A DNA stretch of 59,407 nt. Origin: Actinokineospora spheciospongiae. Lineage in GTDB: Bacteria; Actinomycetota; Actinomycetes; Mycobacteriales; Pseudonocardiaceae. The notes beneath the pieces were generated by a model that worked only from the letters and a program-made list of their open reading frames with translations, did not search any database and was not told the DNA's origin. Position numbers and translations under genes: made by a program. Below, piece by piece: positions 25,355-36,700 of the stretch. How positions within the stretch are numbered: the stretch's first letter is position 1; each line of letters opens with the position of its first letter. The DNA is taken from contig NZ_AYXG01000029.1 of NCBI RefSeq assembly GCF_000564855.1, forward strand, positions 1 to 59,407, in the 5' to 3' direction.

Positions 25355-25885
25355 TCAGGCGGGGGTGGGGACCAGGTGGTCGCCCACGATCCCGGCCTTG
25401 TCCGGGCTGTAGTAGTCCTTGATGCTCTCCACCCAGGCGAGCACGCGGACCTGGTCGTCCTCGGTGGGCTCCAGGGCGTCGAAGAGGGTGTTGATGTTGT
25501 CGAACTCGAAGCCGATCGCCGTCATCAGCGCCACGAAGTCCGGGCGGTGGATGAGCCCGTCCTCGTCGGGGTCGGCGAGCGCGGCGAGCGACTCGGCGAA
25601 GTCGGTGAGCGTGTCGTCGAAGCGCTCCGGGGACAGGACGCAGGAGCAGTACTCCTCCATGCTGACCCGGCCGTCCCGGTCGGCGTCCAATTCCGCTTCC
25701 AGGATCGACCAGTGCTTCCGGTAGGCGGCGACCATCGCGTTCTTCGCCGCTCCGCTCGCCCGGGGCGCGGCCTCGACGACACGTTCCGCCGTCAGTTCGA
25801 AATCGTCGGCCTCAATGTACCCGTTGCCATTCGAATCGAAGAGCGTGAAGATGAGCTCGACCCGGTCCAACGCCTCACTGCGCAT
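25355..25885 (-). CDS. EF-hand calcium-binding protein (calerythrin/CabC-like)
   Basis: A 176-aa soluble acidic protein with three good EF-hand loops: DSNGNGYIEADDF (about residue 17), DADRDGRVSMEEY (about 67) and DPDEDGLIHRPDF (about 103). A fourth, EPTEDDQVRVLAW, is degenerate. The spacing matches bacterial calerythrin-type sensors or calcium buffers. It lies 55 bp upstream of the dehydrogenase gene on the same strand and 216 bp downstream of the acyl-CoA dehydrogenase, within a biosynthetic cassette. EF-hand genes are uncommon in such cassettes. A role in calcium-dependent control or an enzyme-partner role is possible but unproven. Confidence 0.88.
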   Translation of the reverse strand: MRSEALDRVELIFTLFDSNGNGYIEADDFELTAERVVEAAPRASGAAKNAMVAAYRKHWSILEAELDADRDGRVSMEEYCSCVLSPERFDDTLTDFAESLAALADPDEDGLIHRPDFVALMTAIGFEFDNINTLFDALEPTEDDQVRVLAWVESIKDYYSPDKAGIVGDHLVPTPA

Positions 25886-26101
25886 ATTTGCTCCCCATTG
25901 TCGCGGCTGCCTTACGATGCCGCTTGGGAACTATGCCAGACCCCGGGCACCGCTCAGGGAACCCAATCAAAGACCATCAGAAAGGGTGAACGGCGCTACC
26001 GCTGCGCACCAGGAACTCCGTTCGGGTCCACCGATCGGCGGGCGTGAACGACACCCGTTCGGCGGTGTGCGCCACGGGCAGGTCCCGGCGGGGACGCCGG
26101 G
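25886..26101. other. 216-bp intergenic region between EF-hand and acyl-CoA dehydrogenase genes
   Basis: This gap is longer than others in the cassette and locally AT-richer near 25,890-25,990, so it may hold a promoter for the EF-hand gene and the genes after it. I see no iron box and no copy of the inverted repeat at 27578. A 6-bp GC stem at 26084-26101 abuts the acyl-CoA dehydrogenase stop but is too weak to call. Confidence 0.4.
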
Positions 26102-27196
26102 TCAGCGGCGGCGCCGCAGGGCGTGGTCGCCGAGGTGGCGCTCGGCGACCTCGTCCGGGCCCTCGATGATCCGCATGACCACCGCGTCGCGGTGCAGGCG
26201 GCCGACGGTGCTGTCCGGGGCGATCCCGGCCGAGCCGTGCAGGCGCACGGCGTGTTCGCTCACGGCGGTGGCCGCCCGGGAGGCGGTGTACTTGGCCAGC
26301 ACGGTCTCGGCGATGGCGGCGGGTTCGCCGCGCTCGCGCAGGGCGGCGGCGTGGGCGCAGACCGCGCGGGCCGCCCGAGCCTCGGCCAGGCAGCGGCCGA
26401 GCAGGGCGCGCACGGCGTCGTGGTCGGCCAGCCGCGCCCCGCCCTGGGTCCGGGTGCCGACGTGGGTGGCGGTGTGGTCGAGGCAGGACTCGGCGATGCC
26501 GACGCAGCCCCAGGCCACGGTGAAGCGCCCGTGGTCCAGCGCCGTCCCGGCCACGTGCGAGAGGCCGTAGCCGGGTGGGGCGATCGCGTTGGCCGCCGGG
26601 ATGGTCACGTCGTCGAAGCGCACGTTGGCGATCCGCGCGGCGCGCATCCCGAGCTGCCCGGTGACCGGTTCCACCGTCACGCCGGGGCGGTCGGCCTCCA
26701 CCAGGGCGGTCCGCAACCCTCCCCCGGACCGGGCCAGGACCAGGAACACGTCGGCGCTCTGCCCGAAGGTGACCCACACCTTGCGCCCCCGCACCCGCAA
26801 CCCGCCCGGGGTGGCCGAAATCTCGGTGTCCACAGCGGACAGGTCGGTGCCCGCGCCCGTCTCGGTGGCGGCGAAGGCGGCCAGCCGGTCGCCACCGGCC
26901 AGGGCGGGCAGCCAGGCGGCGCGCTGCCCCCGGTCGCCCCAGCGCAGGACGGCGGCGGCCACCATGCCCTGCACGGTGACCAGGGCGCGCAGGGCGCTGC
27001 ACACCCCGCCCAGGCTCGCGCACAGCTCGCCGACCTCCGTCGCCGACCAGCCGCGCCCGCCGTGCTCGACGGGGAGGTCCGCGGCGAGGAACCCGGCGTC
27101 GGCGACCGACCGCACCACTTCGGCGGGCAGGCCCGCGCCCGCGTCCCACGCGGCGGCCCCGGCGCGCGCGGACTCGGCGAACGCCGCGTGGTCCAC
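26102..27196 (-). CDS. Acyl-CoA (acyl-ACP) dehydrogenase
   Basis: A 364-aa FAD-dependent acyl-CoA dehydrogenase family protein. It has [18 protein letters not shown] (flavin-binding TETGAGSD motif, about residue 110), [38 protein letters not shown] and, near the C-terminus, [20 protein letters not shown] plus [14 protein letters not shown]. It is encoded 4 bp after a stand-alone ACP, a pairing known from pathways that build hydroxy-, methoxy- or aminomalonyl-ACP extender units (FkbI/FkbJ, ZmaI/ZmaH). The HAD-type glyceryl-ACP enzyme of the methoxymalonyl pathway is not in the window, so oxidation of an ACP-bound substrate is likely but its identity is open. Confidence 0.9.
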   Translation of the reverse strand: MDHAAFAESARAGAAAWDAGAGLPAEVVRSVADAGFLAADLPVEHGGRGWSATEVGELCASLGGVCSALRALVTVQGMVAAAVLRWGDRGQRAAWLPALAGGDRLAAFAATETGAGTDLSAVDTEISATPGGLRVRGRKVWVTFGQSADVFLVLARSGGGLRTALVEADRPGVTVEPVTGQLGMRAARIANVRFDDVTIPAANAIAPPGYGLSHVAGTALDHGRFTVAWGCVGIAESCLDHTATHVGTRTQGGARLADHDAVRALLGRCLAEARAARAVCAHAAALRERGEPAAIAETVLAKYTASRAATAVSEHAVRLHGSAGIAPDSTVGRLHRDAVVMRIIEGPDEVAERHLGDHALRRRR

Positions 27197-27200
27197 GCCC

Positions 27201-27479
27201 TCAGCCCCGCGCCGCGGCGAGCTTGCGCTCGACGAACCTCGCCATGTTGTTCATCGTGCGGAAATTGTCCAGTTCGAGGTCTTCTGTTTCCACCCGGAGA
27301 CCGAAGGCCCGTTCCACGTGGGTCACCATTTCCAGGGCCATCAGCGAGTTCACCACACCGAGTGCGAAATAGTCGTCATCGGCTCCGATGGCATTCCCCG
27401 GGAGCGCGGTGTCGAAGAACGCGCGCACCTGCCGCAAAACGTCACCGTCGACCTCCTGCGGCGAGAACTGACTGCTCAC
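27201..27479 (-). CDS. Stand-alone acyl carrier protein with an Asn-Ser attachment motif
   Basis: A 92-aa carrier protein. The serine expected to carry phosphopantetheine lies in [17 protein letters not shown] (about residue 45), so the usual Asp-Ser is Asn-Ser. It is followed by [20 protein letters not shown] and [12 protein letters not shown], a helix pattern like discrete ACPs that carry extender units. GTG 27479 has GGGAGG just upstream. It is the first gene of the minus-strand cassette, partnered with the acyl-CoA dehydrogenase 4 bp downstream, and diverges from NRPS 2. It could carry the unit delivered to the KS module, whose own acyltransferase appears dead (inference). Confidence 0.88.
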   Translation of the reverse strand: MSSQFSPQEVDGDVLRQVRAFFDTALPGNAIGADDDYFALGVVNSLMALEMVTHVERAFGLRVETEDLELDNFRTMNNMARFVERKLAAARG

Positions 27480-27577
27480 ATGGCCTCCCGGGTGGGCTCC
27501 CCAGCGAACGTAACACACCCCGCCGAGGCCGGGACAGCGCCGAACGGACCAGCGCATTACAGCGCCCCGCCACTCAC

Positions 27578-27599
27578 CGGGAGTGATTTACCACTCCCG
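27578..27599. promoter_or_regulatory. Perfect inverted repeat in the divergent ACP / NRPS 2 promoter region
   Basis: CGGGAGTG-ATTTAC-CACTCCCG is a perfect 8-bp inverted repeat with a 6-base AT-rich spacer, in the 213-bp region between two divergent operons. It lies about 94 bp from the NRPS 2 start and 99 bp from the ACP start. The form is that of an operator for a dimeric regulator able to control both operons. No iron box is present in this region. Confidence 0.6.
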
Positions 27600-27692
27600 A
27601 TTCCGTTATCAGCCGGACGGCGGTGTCACCCGGGTCGGAACGACTGCGAATATCGCACCTCCGGGTCCGGTGCGGGCCAATTGCACTGCGGG

Positions 27693-30600
27693 GTGGTTCT
27701 GCTGCGCCAAGGATCGGAACCGCTCGCCGCGCCCCTGTCGCCCGCCCAGCAGCGGCTGTGGTTCCTGCACGAGTTCCACCCCGGCGCCGAGTACAACACC
27801 TCGGTCGGTTTCCGGCTGCGCGGTCCCCTCGACCCCGGCGCGCTGCACGGCGCGCTGGACCGCCTGGTCGAGCGGCACGAGTCGCTGCGCACCACCTTCC
27901 ACACCGTCGATGGTCGCGGCGCGCAGGTGGTGGGTCCGCCGTTCCCGCTGCGGCCCGCGCCGACGCCCTGCGCCGAGGCCGATGTGGAGGCGGTGCTGCT
28001 GGAGGTCACCGGGGAGCCGTTCGACCTGCGCCACGGGCCTCCGGTGCGGGCCGCGCTGCCGGCGCTCGGCCCGACCGAACACCTGCTGGTCCTGTGCCTT
28101 CACCACATCGTGACCGACGGGTGGTCGATGGGCGTGCTCGCGGAGGAGTTGGGGGTGCTGTACTCCGCCGCCGTGCGCGGGGAGGGAGCGGAGCTGCCCG
28201 CCCTGCCGCTGCGCTACGTCGACTTCGCCCGCGCGCAGCGCAAGCAGCTCACCGGCGCGGTGCTCGACCGGCACCTGGCGTACTGGGAACGACAGCTCGA
28301 CGGCCTGAACGCCTTGGAGTTGCCCACCGATCGGCCGCACACCACCGCGCGCACCACCGGCGGCGCGCGGTTGACCCGGGCCGTGCCCGCCGACCTGGTG
28401 GCGCGACTGACCCGGGTGGGCCGCGAGCGGGGTGCCACGCTGTTCATGACCCTGGTCGCGGCGACGCAGGTGTTCCTGGGCAGGCGCAGCGGCCAGCGGG
28501 ACGTGGCGGTGGGCACCGCCACCTCCGGGCGCCACGGCACCGAGCTGGCGGGCCTGGTCGGGTTCTTCGTGAACACCGTGGTCGTCCGCTCCGACGTGGA
28601 CGGATCGCTGTCGTTCGCCGACCTGCTCGACCGGGTGCGCGGCACCGTCCTCGACGCCCTGGACCACGACGCGGTCCCGTTCGACCGGCTGGTGGAGCTG
28701 CTGCGACCCGAGCGCGACCCGGGCCGGTCGCCGCTGGCGCAGGTGATGGTGCTGCTGCGCAACACCCCGGGGGGAACCCCGCGGTTGGCCGGGCTGGAGG
28801 TCACCGAGTTCGCGCTGCCGCACCGGACGTCCGCCTTCGACCTGACCGTGGAGTACGTCCCCGTCGAGGACGGCCTGCGGCTGGAGCTGGTCTACAGCAC
28901 CGACCTGTTCGAGGCGGACACGGTGGCGCGGATGGCCGACCAGTTGCTGGTGCTGCTCGACGGGGTGGCCGCCGACCCGGCGGGCAAGGTGGCGCGACTG
29001 CCGCTGACCCCGCCCGCTGAGCAGCGCCTGCTGGCCGAGTGGGCCGAGGGCGAGCGCACCACCGACCACTGCGTGCACGAGCTGTTCGCCGCGCGGGCCG
29101 CCGCCCGCCCCGACGCGGTGGCCCTCACCTGCGACGGCGCGGCGCTGACCTACCGCGAGCTGGACACCGAGGCCAACCGCCTGGCGCACGGGCTCCTGGA
29201 GCGGGGTGTGCGCCCTGAGGACCGCGTCGGGCTGTGCCTGCCGCGCGGGGTCGACGTCGTCGTGGCGATGCTCGCCGTGCTCAAGGCGGGCGGGGTGTAC
29301 GTGCCGCTGGACCCCGACTACCCGCCCGTCCGGCTGGCGCTGATGGTCGCCGACTCCGACACCGGGCTGGTGCTCACCCACGCAGGCCTGCGCGACCGGC
29401 TCCCCGCCGCGACCCCCGTGGTGGCGCTGGACGACGGCGGCTGGGCGGGGCACCCCGGGCACGCGCCCCCGGTGCGGGTCCACCCGCGCGGCGGCGCCTA
29501 CGTCATGTTCACCTCCGGGTCCACCGGCAGGCCGAAGGGCGTGCTGGTGGAGCACCGCTCGATCGCCCGCCTCGCCGCCGGGGACCCGCTGCGGGTCGGG
29601 CCGCGCGACGTGGTGGCCCAGTACTCGACGACCGCGTTCGACGCCTCCACGTTCGAGATCTGGGTGCCCCTGCTCTGCGGCGCCCGGCTGGCGCTGTGCG
29701 TGCGCGGCCTGCTCTCGGCCGAGGAGCTGGGCCGGTTCCTCGCCGCCGAGTCGGTGACCACGCTGTGGCTGACCGCGGGCCTGTTCCACGAGGTGGCCGC
29801 CGCCGACCCGGGGGTGTTCGCGGGCCTGCGCTGGCTGGGCTGCGGCGGTGACGTGATCGCCCCCGAGCACTGCGCCGAGGTGCTGCGGCGGGCCCCGGAC
29901 CTGCGGCTGGTCGACGGGTACGGCCCCACCGAGGGCACCACCTTCGCCACCGCGCACGTGGTCGGGCCGGGTGAGGCGCCGGTGCCGATCGGGCGGCCGA
30001 TCGCGGGCACCCGCTGCCACGTGCTCGACCACACCCTGGAGCCGGTCCCCATCGGTGTCCCCGGTGAGCTGTACGTCGGCGGGACCGGCCTGGCGCGCGG
30101 GTACTGCGGACGCCCGGGGCTCACCGCGCAGCGGTTCGTGGCCGACCCGTTCCACCCCGGTGAACGGCTGTACCGCACCGGGGACGTGGTCCGCTGGACG
30201 CCCGCCGGGGTGCTGGAATTCCTCGGGCGGGCCGACGACCAGGTCAAGATCCGGGGCTTCCGGGTGGAGGTGGGCGAGGTCGAGGCCGCGCTGCGCGGGC
30301 ACCCGGCGGTTACCGAGGCGGTCGTGGCCGCCCGCGAGCACGTGCCCGGCCACAAGCGGCTCGTCGCCCACGTGGTGGCCCCCGGTGCCGATGGGGCGGA
30401 GCTGCGCGCGTTCCTGGCCGCGACCCTGCCCGCGCACCTGGTGCCCGCCGTGGTCGTGCCGCTCGACGCGCTGCCGCTGCTGCCCAACGGCAAGCTCGAC
30501 CGCGCCGCCCTGCCCTCGGCGCCCACCCGGCAGGCCCGGACCCACGTCCCGCCCGGCGGTCGCGACGAAGAGGTGTTGGCGCGGGTCTGGGCTGAAGTGC

Positions 30601-33600
30601 TCGGTGTGGAGCGCGTCAGCGCCGACGACAACTTCTTCGCCCTGGGCGGGGACTCCATCCTGAGCCTGCAAGTGGTGTCCCGGGCGCGGGAGCTGGGGTT
30701 GCGGATCACCCCGAAGGACGTGTTCCTGCGCCAGACCCTGGCCGGGGTCGCCGCGACCGCCGACACCGAGCCCGCCGTCACCGCCGAGCAGGGGCCGGTG
30801 ACCGGGCAGGCGCCGCTGACGCCGATCCAGCACTGGTTCTTCGCCACCGTCACCACCTCTCGCGAGCACTTCCTCCAGTGGATCGCGGTGGAGCTGCCCC
30901 CGGACGTGGACCGGGTGGCGCTGCGCGCGGCGGTGGAGGCGCTGCCCGTGCGGCACGACGCGTTGCGCACCCGATTCCGGCAGGTGCGGGGGCAGTGGGT
31001 GCAGGACGTGCCGCCACCGAGTGCGGAGGACGTCCTCGTTCCTGACCAGTCCACGGTGGAGGATTTCCTGCTGCTGGTGCGGACGGGGATGGATCTGGAC
31101 GCGGGCCACCTGTTCCGGGCCGGGGTCGTGGCCTCGGACCGGTTGGTGCTCGCCGCCCACCACCTGGTCGTCGACGGGGTGTCCTGGCGGGTGCTCTTGG
31201 CGGACCTGCGCACCGGCTACCAGCAGGCAGCGGCCGGTCGGGCGATCGAGCCACGACCCAAGACCACCTCCTTCCGCGACTGGGCGCGATTATTGGCCGA
31301 ACATGCGGGGAGCGGCGGGTTCGACCACCACCTGCCGTACTGGGCTCAGGCGATCGTGGACGTCCCGGTGGTGAAGGGCGAACCGGGGCACCCGGAGCGC
31401 GCCGTCACCGCGCACCTCCCGGCCGAGGACACCGCTGCCCTGCTGCGCGCGGCGGCCACCGCCTACCGCGCCAGGGTCAACGACGTGCTGGTGGCGGCGC
31501 TGGGCGTGGTGCTCGCCCGCTGGACCGGGCACGACCGCGTCCCGCTGGAACTGGAGGGCCACGGCCGGGAGGACGTCCTCGACGGGGTCGACCTCACCCG
31601 CACGGTCGGGTGGTTCACCACCCTGTTCCCCTTCACCGCGCTGTTCCCCTCCAATGCCGACGTGCGCGGCGCACCGGACTGGGGCGCGGTGCTCAAGTCG
31701 GCCAAGGAGGGGCTGCGCGACGCGCACGGGCACAGCCTCAGCCACGGCGCCCTGCGCTGGCTCACCGACCGCGAACCGGCCGAACACCGACCCGTGGTCA
31801 GGCTGAACTACCTGGGGCGCTTCGACTCCGCCCACGACGACCTGTTCCCCCCGACCCCCGAGGGCATCGGGCTCGACCGCGCCCACCCGACCACCGGCAC
31901 GGCCCAACTCGACGTCGTCGCGAGCGTGACCGCCGGGGGTGAGCTGGAGTTCGAGTGGACCCACTCCCCCGGCGCCCACACCGAGGCGACCGTGGCCAGG
32001 CTGGCCGAGGAGACGCTGACCGCCCTGCGCGAGATCACCGCGCACTGCGCCGAACCGGGCGTGGGCGGGCCGACCCCGTCGGACTTCCCGCTGGCGGGCC
32101 TGGACCAGGCCGAGCTGGACCGGGTCGTCGGCGACGACCGGTCGGTGGAGGACGTCTACCCGCTGACCCCCATGCAGAGCGGGATGCTGTTCCACGGCCT
32201 GTCGCTGCCCGGCCTGTACCTGGAGCAGGTCGCGTTCACCGTGACCGGCCTCGACGACCCGGCGGCGCTGGAACGGGCCTGGGCGCGCGTGGTCGAGGCC
32301 ACGCCCGTGCTGCGCACGTCGGTGGTGTGGGAGGGACTGCGCGAACCCCTCCAGGTGGTGCGGCGCGAGGTGGCGGTCCCGGTCGCGCACCACGACTGGC
32401 GCGGCATCCCGGAGGCGCAGCGGGAGGAACGGCTGCGGCGGCTGCTCGCCGACGACCGCGCCACCGGGATCGACCCCGGCGCGGCGGCGCTGCTGCGGCT
32501 GGTGTTCGTGCGCACCGGCGAGACCGAGGTCCGGGTCGTGTGGAGCTTCCACCACGTCCTGCTCGACGGGTGGAGCCTGTTCCAGGTGGTGTCGGACGTG
32601 CTGGCCGTGGTCGCGGGTGGCACGCCGCGACCGCGCCGCCCGTTCCGCGACCACGTGGCCTGGGCGCGGGCGCGCGACACCGACGCCGCCGAGCGGCACT
32701 GGCGGGGCGTGCTCGCCGGTTTCGCCGAACCCACCCCGCTGCCCTTCGACCGGCCGCCGGGCCGGGCGCACCGCTCGTGCTCGTCGTCGGCGCACGACCT
32801 CGTCCTGCCGGAGGGGGTCACCGCCGACGTGCGCGGCTTCGCCCGGCGCAACCGGCTGACGCTGAACACGGTCGTGCAGGGCGGGTGGGCGCTCCTGCTG
32901 GCCCGGCGCGGCGGCAGGCGCGACGTGTGCTTCGGGTCGGTGGTCTCCGGGCGCCCGGTCGGGTTGGCGGGCGCCGACTCGATCGTGGGGATGCTGGTCA
33001 ACACCGTGCCGGTGCGGGTCGAGGTCGACCCGGCCGACACGACCGACCTGCCGGGGTGGCTGGGGCGGTTGCAGGCCGCGCAGGCGGAGGCCCGCGGGTT
33101 CGAGCACCTGCCGCTGCCCCGGGTCCAGCGGTTGGGCGCGGTGCCCCCGGGGCGGAACCTGTTCGACAGCGTCGTGGTGTTCGAGAACTACCCGCTCGAC
33201 CACGAACCGGCCGGTGCGGGCGGGCCGCGACTGGGTGACGTCGTCGCCGTGGAGAACACCAACTACCCGCTGCACCTGGTCGCCCAGGGCGGTTCCCGGC
33301 CGGGCGAGCCGCTGGCGCTGCAACTGGGCTACGACCCGGAGCTGTTCGACGCCGCGACCGCCGAGGGGTTGTGCGCCGAACTGGCCGGGCTGCTGGCGGA
33401 CCTGACGCGGGGCGCGGTCCCGGCCGTGGACCTCCCCGCGACCGCCGCACCCGTGGTCGCGCCCCCGCCCGGGCCCCGGGAGTTCACCGCCCCGCGCGGT
33501 GCCGCCGAGCGGGCCGTGGCCGACATCTGGGCCGACGTCCTGGCGGTGCGGCGGGTCGGGGTGTGGGACGACTTCTTCGACCTCGGCGGGGATTCCCTGC

Positions 33601-33749
33601 TGGGGATGCGGGTCGCCGCCCGGGTGGGCGCGGCCTTCGGCGTGGCGCTGTCACCGCGCGCCCTGTTCGACAACCCCACGGTCGGCGCCCTGGCCGCCTT
33701 CGTCGAGCACTCCTCGGCGGCGGTCGACTCGCGCGACTACGAGCTGTGA
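27693..33749 (+). CDS. NRPS 2: C-A-PCP-E-C-PCP (second module lacks an adenylation domain)
   Basis: About 2018 aa. GTG 27693 is tentative, chosen because the C domain ([11 protein letters not shown]) begins about 15 residues later; no strong ribosome site is visible and TTG 27681 is possible. Motifs by approximate residue: C1 HHIVTDGWS (137), A1 [10 protein letters not shown] (608), PCP1 LGGDSIL (985), [11 protein letters not shown] (1158), C2 HHVLLDGWS (1620), PCP2 LGGDSLL (1967). A1 pocket residues read D-A-F-W-G-G-G-T-F, close to a valine-type code (DAFWIGGTF) except at position 299. C2 runs through a Pro/Ala-rich linker straight into PCP2, so that carrier must be loaded in trans. A rare TTA codon lies at 31290. 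It is followed closely by the KS hybrid gene. No thioesterase is present. Confidence 0.93.
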   Translation: MVLLRQGSEPLAAPLSPAQQRLWFLHEFHPGAEYNTSVGFRLRGPLDPGALHGALDRLVERHESLRTTFHTVDGRGAQVVGPPFPLRPAPTPCAEADVEAVLLEVTGEPFDLRHGPPVRAALPALGPTEHLLVLCLHHIVTDGWSMGVLAEELGVLYSAAVRGEGAELPALPLRYVDFARAQRKQLTGAVLDRHLAYWERQLDGLNALELPTDRPHTTARTTGGARLTRAVPADLVARLTRVGRERGATLFMTLVAATQVFLGRRSGQRDVAVGTATSGRHGTELAGLVGFFVNTVVVRSDVDGSLSFADLLDRVRGTVLDALDHDAVPFDRLVELLRPERDPGRSPLAQVMVLLRNTPGGTPRLAGLEVTEFALPHRTSAFDLTVEYVPVEDGLRLELVYSTDLFEADTVARMADQLLVLLDGVAADPAGKVARLPLTPPAEQRLLAEWAEGERTTDHCVHELFAARAAARPDAVALTCDGAALTYRELDTEANRLAHGLLERGVRPEDRVGLCLPRGVDVVVAMLAVLKAGGVYVPLDPDYPPVRLALMVADSDTGLVLTHAGLRDRLPAATPVVALDDGGWAGHPGHAPPVRVHPRGGAYVMFTSGSTGRPKGVLVEHRSIARLAAGDPLRVGPRDVVAQYSTTAFDASTFEIWVPLLCGARLALCVRGLLSAEELGRFLAAESVTTLWLTAGLFHEVAAADPGVFAGLRWLGCGGDVIAPEHCAEVLRRAPDLRLVDGYGPTEGTTFATAHVVGPGEAPVPIGRPIAGTRCHVLDHTLEPVPIGVPGELYVGGTGLARGYCGRPGLTAQRFVADPFHPGERLYRTGDVVRWTPAGVLEFLGRADDQVKIRGFRVEVGEVEAALRGHPAVTEAVVAAREHVPGHKRLVAHVVAPGADGAELRAFLAATLPAHLVPAVVVPLDALPLLPNGKLDRAALPSAPTRQARTHVPPGGRDEEVLARVWAEVLGVERVSADDNFFALGGDSILSLQVVSRARELGLRITPKDVFLRQTLAGVAATADTEPAVTAEQGPVTGQAPLTPIQHWFFATVTTSREHFLQWIAVELPPDVDRVALRAAVEALPVRHDALRTRFRQVRGQWVQDVPPPSAEDVLVPDQSTVEDFLLLVRTGMDLDAGHLFRAGVVASDRLVLAAHHLVVDGVSWRVLLADLRTGYQQAAAGRAIEPRPKTTSFRDWARLLAEHAGSGGFDHHLPYWAQAIVDVPVVKGEPGHPERAVTAHLPAEDTAALLRAAATAYRARVNDVLVAALGVVLARWTGHDRVPLELEGHGREDVLDGVDLTRTVGWFTTLFPFTALFPSNADVRGAPDWGAVLKSAKEGLRDAHGHSLSHGALRWLTDREPAEHRPVVRLNYLGRFDSAHDDLFPPTPEGIGLDRAHPTTGTAQLDVVASVTAGGELEFEWTHSPGAHTEATVARLAEETLTALREITAHCAEPGVGGPTPSDFPLAGLDQAELDRVVGDDRSVEDVYPLTPMQSGMLFHGLSLPGLYLEQVAFTVTGLDDPAALERAWARVVEATPVLRTSVVWEGLREPLQVVRREVAVPVAHHDWRGIPEAQREERLRRLLADDRATGIDPGAAALLRLVFVRTGETEVRVVWSFHHVLLDGWSLFQVVSDVLAVVAGGTPRPRRPFRDHVAWARARDTDAAERHWRGVLAGFAEPTPLPFDRPPGRAHRSCSSSAHDLVLPEGVTADVRGFARRNRLTLNTVVQGGWALLLARRGGRRDVCFGSVVSGRPVGLAGADSIVGMLVNTVPVRVEVDPADTTDLPGWLGRLQAAQAEARGFEHLPLPRVQRLGAVPPGRNLFDSVVVFENYPLDHEPAGAGGPRLGDVVAVENTNYPLHLVAQGGSRPGEPLALQLGYDPELFDAATAEGLCAELAGLLADLTRGAVPAVDLPATAAPVVAPPPGPREFTAPRGAAERAVADIWADVLAVRRVGVWDDFFDLGGDSLLGMRVAARVGAAFGVALSPRALFDNPTVGALAAFVEHSSAAVDSRDYEL
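31290..31292 (+). promoter_or_regulatory. In-frame TTA leucine codon in NRPS 2 (possible bldA control)
   Basis: TTA encodes a leucine in [11 protein letters not shown] within the E domain. TTA is very rare in GC-rich actinomycetes and, where it occurs in secondary-metabolism genes, ties translation to the bldA tRNA. It is the only in-frame TTA I found in the window by eye. Confidence 0.6.
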
Positions 33750-33763
33750 GACGGGAGAGCGGC

Positions 33764-36700
33764 GTGGCGGATCGGGACGGGCCGGGCGGGGACATCGCCG
33801 TGATCGGGGTGGCCGCGCTGCTGCCCGGGGCGAGCGGCCTGGACGAGCTGCACCACCTGCTGGCCGCGGGTGAGGACCGGGTGGCGCCGCCGACGCCGAC
33901 GCGGGTGCGCCACACCGGGGGCGAGCCGGGCACCGAGTACCTGCCCATGGCCTACCTCGACCGGATCGACCTGTTCGACCACCGGTTCTTCGGCATCCCG
34001 CTGCGCGAGGCGGAGGCGATGGACCCGCACCACCGGCTGCTCATGCAGTTGGCGCACGCGGCCATCGAGGACGCGTGCCTGCGCCCGAGCGGGCTCCAGG
34101 GGTCGCGGACCGCGGTGGTCCTCGGTCACGCCCGCTCCGACTACGACACCCTGTACGGGGAAGACGACCCGCTGCACACGCTGGGGTCGTTGCCCGCGGC
34201 GCTGGCGGCGCGGATCGCCTACCACTTCGACCTCACCGGCCCGGCGTTCACCGTCGACACCGCGTGCAGCAGCGCCCTGGCCGCCGTCGCCCAGGCGGTC
34301 ACGGAACTGCGCCGCGGTGCCGCCGACCTGGCACTGGCGGGCGGCATCAGCCTGCGCCCGGTGCTCATCCCCACCGAGGGGCACGTCCCGGCGCGCGGGG
34401 TGGAGACCACCGACGGGCGGTGCCGCCCCTTCGACGAACGCGCCACCGGCGCCGCGGCGGGCGAGGGCGGCGCGGTCGTGCTGCTGCGCAGGCTGGCCGA
34501 CGCGGTGGCCGCGGGCGACCCGGTGCACGCGGTGATCAAGGGCATCGCGGTCAACCACAACGGGCACCGGATGGCCAGCATGGGCGCGCCGAGCCGCAAG
34601 GCGCAGACCGAGGTGATCACCGCGGCCTGGCGCGACGCCGGGGTGGCGGCGGACTCGGTCGGCTACGTGGAGTGCCACGGCTCGGCGACCCCGCTCGGCG
34701 ACGTGATCGAGGTCGACGCCCTGCGCCAGGCCTTCGCCGACGCGGGCGTGCCCGCCCCCGGCTGCCCGATCGGGTCGATCAAGGGCAACCTCGGGCACCT
34801 CGACGGCGCCGCCGGGATGGCCGGGCTGCTCAAGGCGCTGCTGGCGGTGCGCCGCGGCGAGCTGTACCCGACCGCGCACTTCACCACCCCCAACCCGATG
34901 CTCGACCTGTCCGGCCCGGTGCACGTCAACCCCGCCCGCGCGCCGTGGGCGAAGGACGGGCCGCGCCGGGCGGGGGTGAGCGCCTTCGGCATGACCGGCA
35001 CCAACGTGCACGCCGTGCTGGAGCAGGCACCGCCGCGCCCCGGCGCCGCCGTTCCTGACCTGGGCGGCGAATTGGTCACTGTCTCGGCGAAGTCCGCCTC
35101 GGCGTTCGGCCGCTACTGCGACCGGCTCGCCGACTTCGCCGCCACCACCGACCACGACCTGCGGACCGTCGCGCACGCGCTGAACCGGGGCCGCGACGAC
35201 CACCCCTACCGCGGCGCGTTCACCGCCCGCACCACCCGGGAACTGGCCGAGGCCCTGCGCGCCGCAGTGCCGCCCCGGGAACCCGCGCCCGATGAGCGGC
35301 CGGTGGTGGTGCTGCTGGCCGGTGACGCGGTCGTGGAGGAGGAGACCTGGCGGGAGCTGTGCACGACGTTCCCGGCCCTGGCGGACACCCCGCTGCCAGA
35401 GGCCCCCGCCGCCCGGTTGGTGGCGACGGGCGTGGCGCTGCTCGCCCTGGCCCGGTCGCTGGGCGTTCGGCACGACCACCTGGTCGGGTCGGGGGCGGGG
35501 AACCTGGTGGTGAGGGTGGCGCGGGAAGAGATGACCCTCGACGCCGCACTGCGGGCGGCGGAGGGCATGGCGCTGAGCAGCGAGCTGGACCACGCGCGGC
35601 TGGCGGGGGTCGCCGAACGGTTCACCCGCGACGGCGCGGTGCTCGTCGACCTGGCCACCGACGGCGTGCTCGCCCGGGAACTGCGGCGGCTGCGGCCGGA
35701 GCTGCCCCGGGTGGAACTGTTCGCCGCACCCGGGCGCGGCAGCGTGCTGCGCCAGCTCGGCGCCCTGCACCGGCTCGGGGTCCGCCTCGACTGGGACGCC
35801 CACTACGCCGGGGCGGACATCCCCCGCGTCCCGGCGCCGACCTACCCGTTCGACCCGGTGCGCTGCTGGTGCCGACCGGTCGGGGCACCCGCGCCGCAGC
35901 CGGTGAGCAGGCCCGCGTCCGCGTCACCCACCCCGATGCCGGGTGCGCCGGAGGACCGCGTCATGGCGGTGTGGCGGCGGGTGCTGGGTGCCGACGACCT
36001 GGCGCCCGACTCGGACTACTTCGCCCTGGGCGGCACCTCCATCGCCGGGATCAGCGTGCTGCGCTCCCTGGAGGACGAGTTCGGCATCCAGCTCACCTTC
36101 GCCGACCTCTACGCCCACCGGACCGTGCGCGACCTCGCCGCCCGGGTGGCGCAGCTCCGGGCCGAGGGCGGGTCGGCAGGCGCCCACCAGGACATCCCGG
36201 TCCTGCCCCGGGGCGGCCCGCTGCCGGTGTCCTTCGGCCAGGAACAGCTCTGGTACCTCGACCGGCTGAACCCGGGCACCGCCCTCTACAACATCACCCA
36301 CGACCTGCGCCTGCGCGGACCGCTCGACCAGGCCGCCCTCACCGCGGCCGTGCGGGACCTGATCACCAGGCACGAGGTGCTGCGCACCCGGATCGCCGCC
36401 GACGACGACGGCGTGCCGCACGCCCTGGTGCGCGCGGAGGAACACCGCGTGGCGGTGCACGACCTGTCCGCGCTGCCCGAGGACGAACGGCACCGCGAAG
36501 CCCGGCGGCTGATCGACGAGGACGCGCTGCTGCCCTTCGACCTGGCCGAGGGGCCGCTCGTGCGCACCGCGCTGCTGCGGCTGGGCGACGACGACCACGT
36601 GCTGCTGTGGACCTACCACCACATCGTCTACGACGGCTGGTCACCCACGGCGTTCTTCCGCGACCTCAGCGAGTTCTACCGGGCGCGGCTGGCCGGGCGG

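Noticed and set aside
26084-26101. CCCGGC-GGGGAC-GCCGGG hairpin as a terminator for the acyl-CoA dehydrogenase gene
   Set aside because: The stem is only 6 bp, touches the stop codon and is expected by chance at this GC content.
26589-27692. N-terminal extension of NRPS 2 in the same open frame
   Set aside because: It runs antisense through the acyl-CoA dehydrogenase and ACP genes and the divergent promoter. The C domain starts right after 27693.
27480-27692. Possible second iron box in the ACP/NRPS 2 promoter
   Set aside because: No stretch gives a convincing match to the DtxR-type consensus; the clear signal here is a different inverted repeat.
33764-35050. KS domain suspected inactive because of VECHGSATPLGD in place of VEAHGTGTPLGD
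   Set aside because: The Cys and both His residues are present; only neighbouring residues differ.
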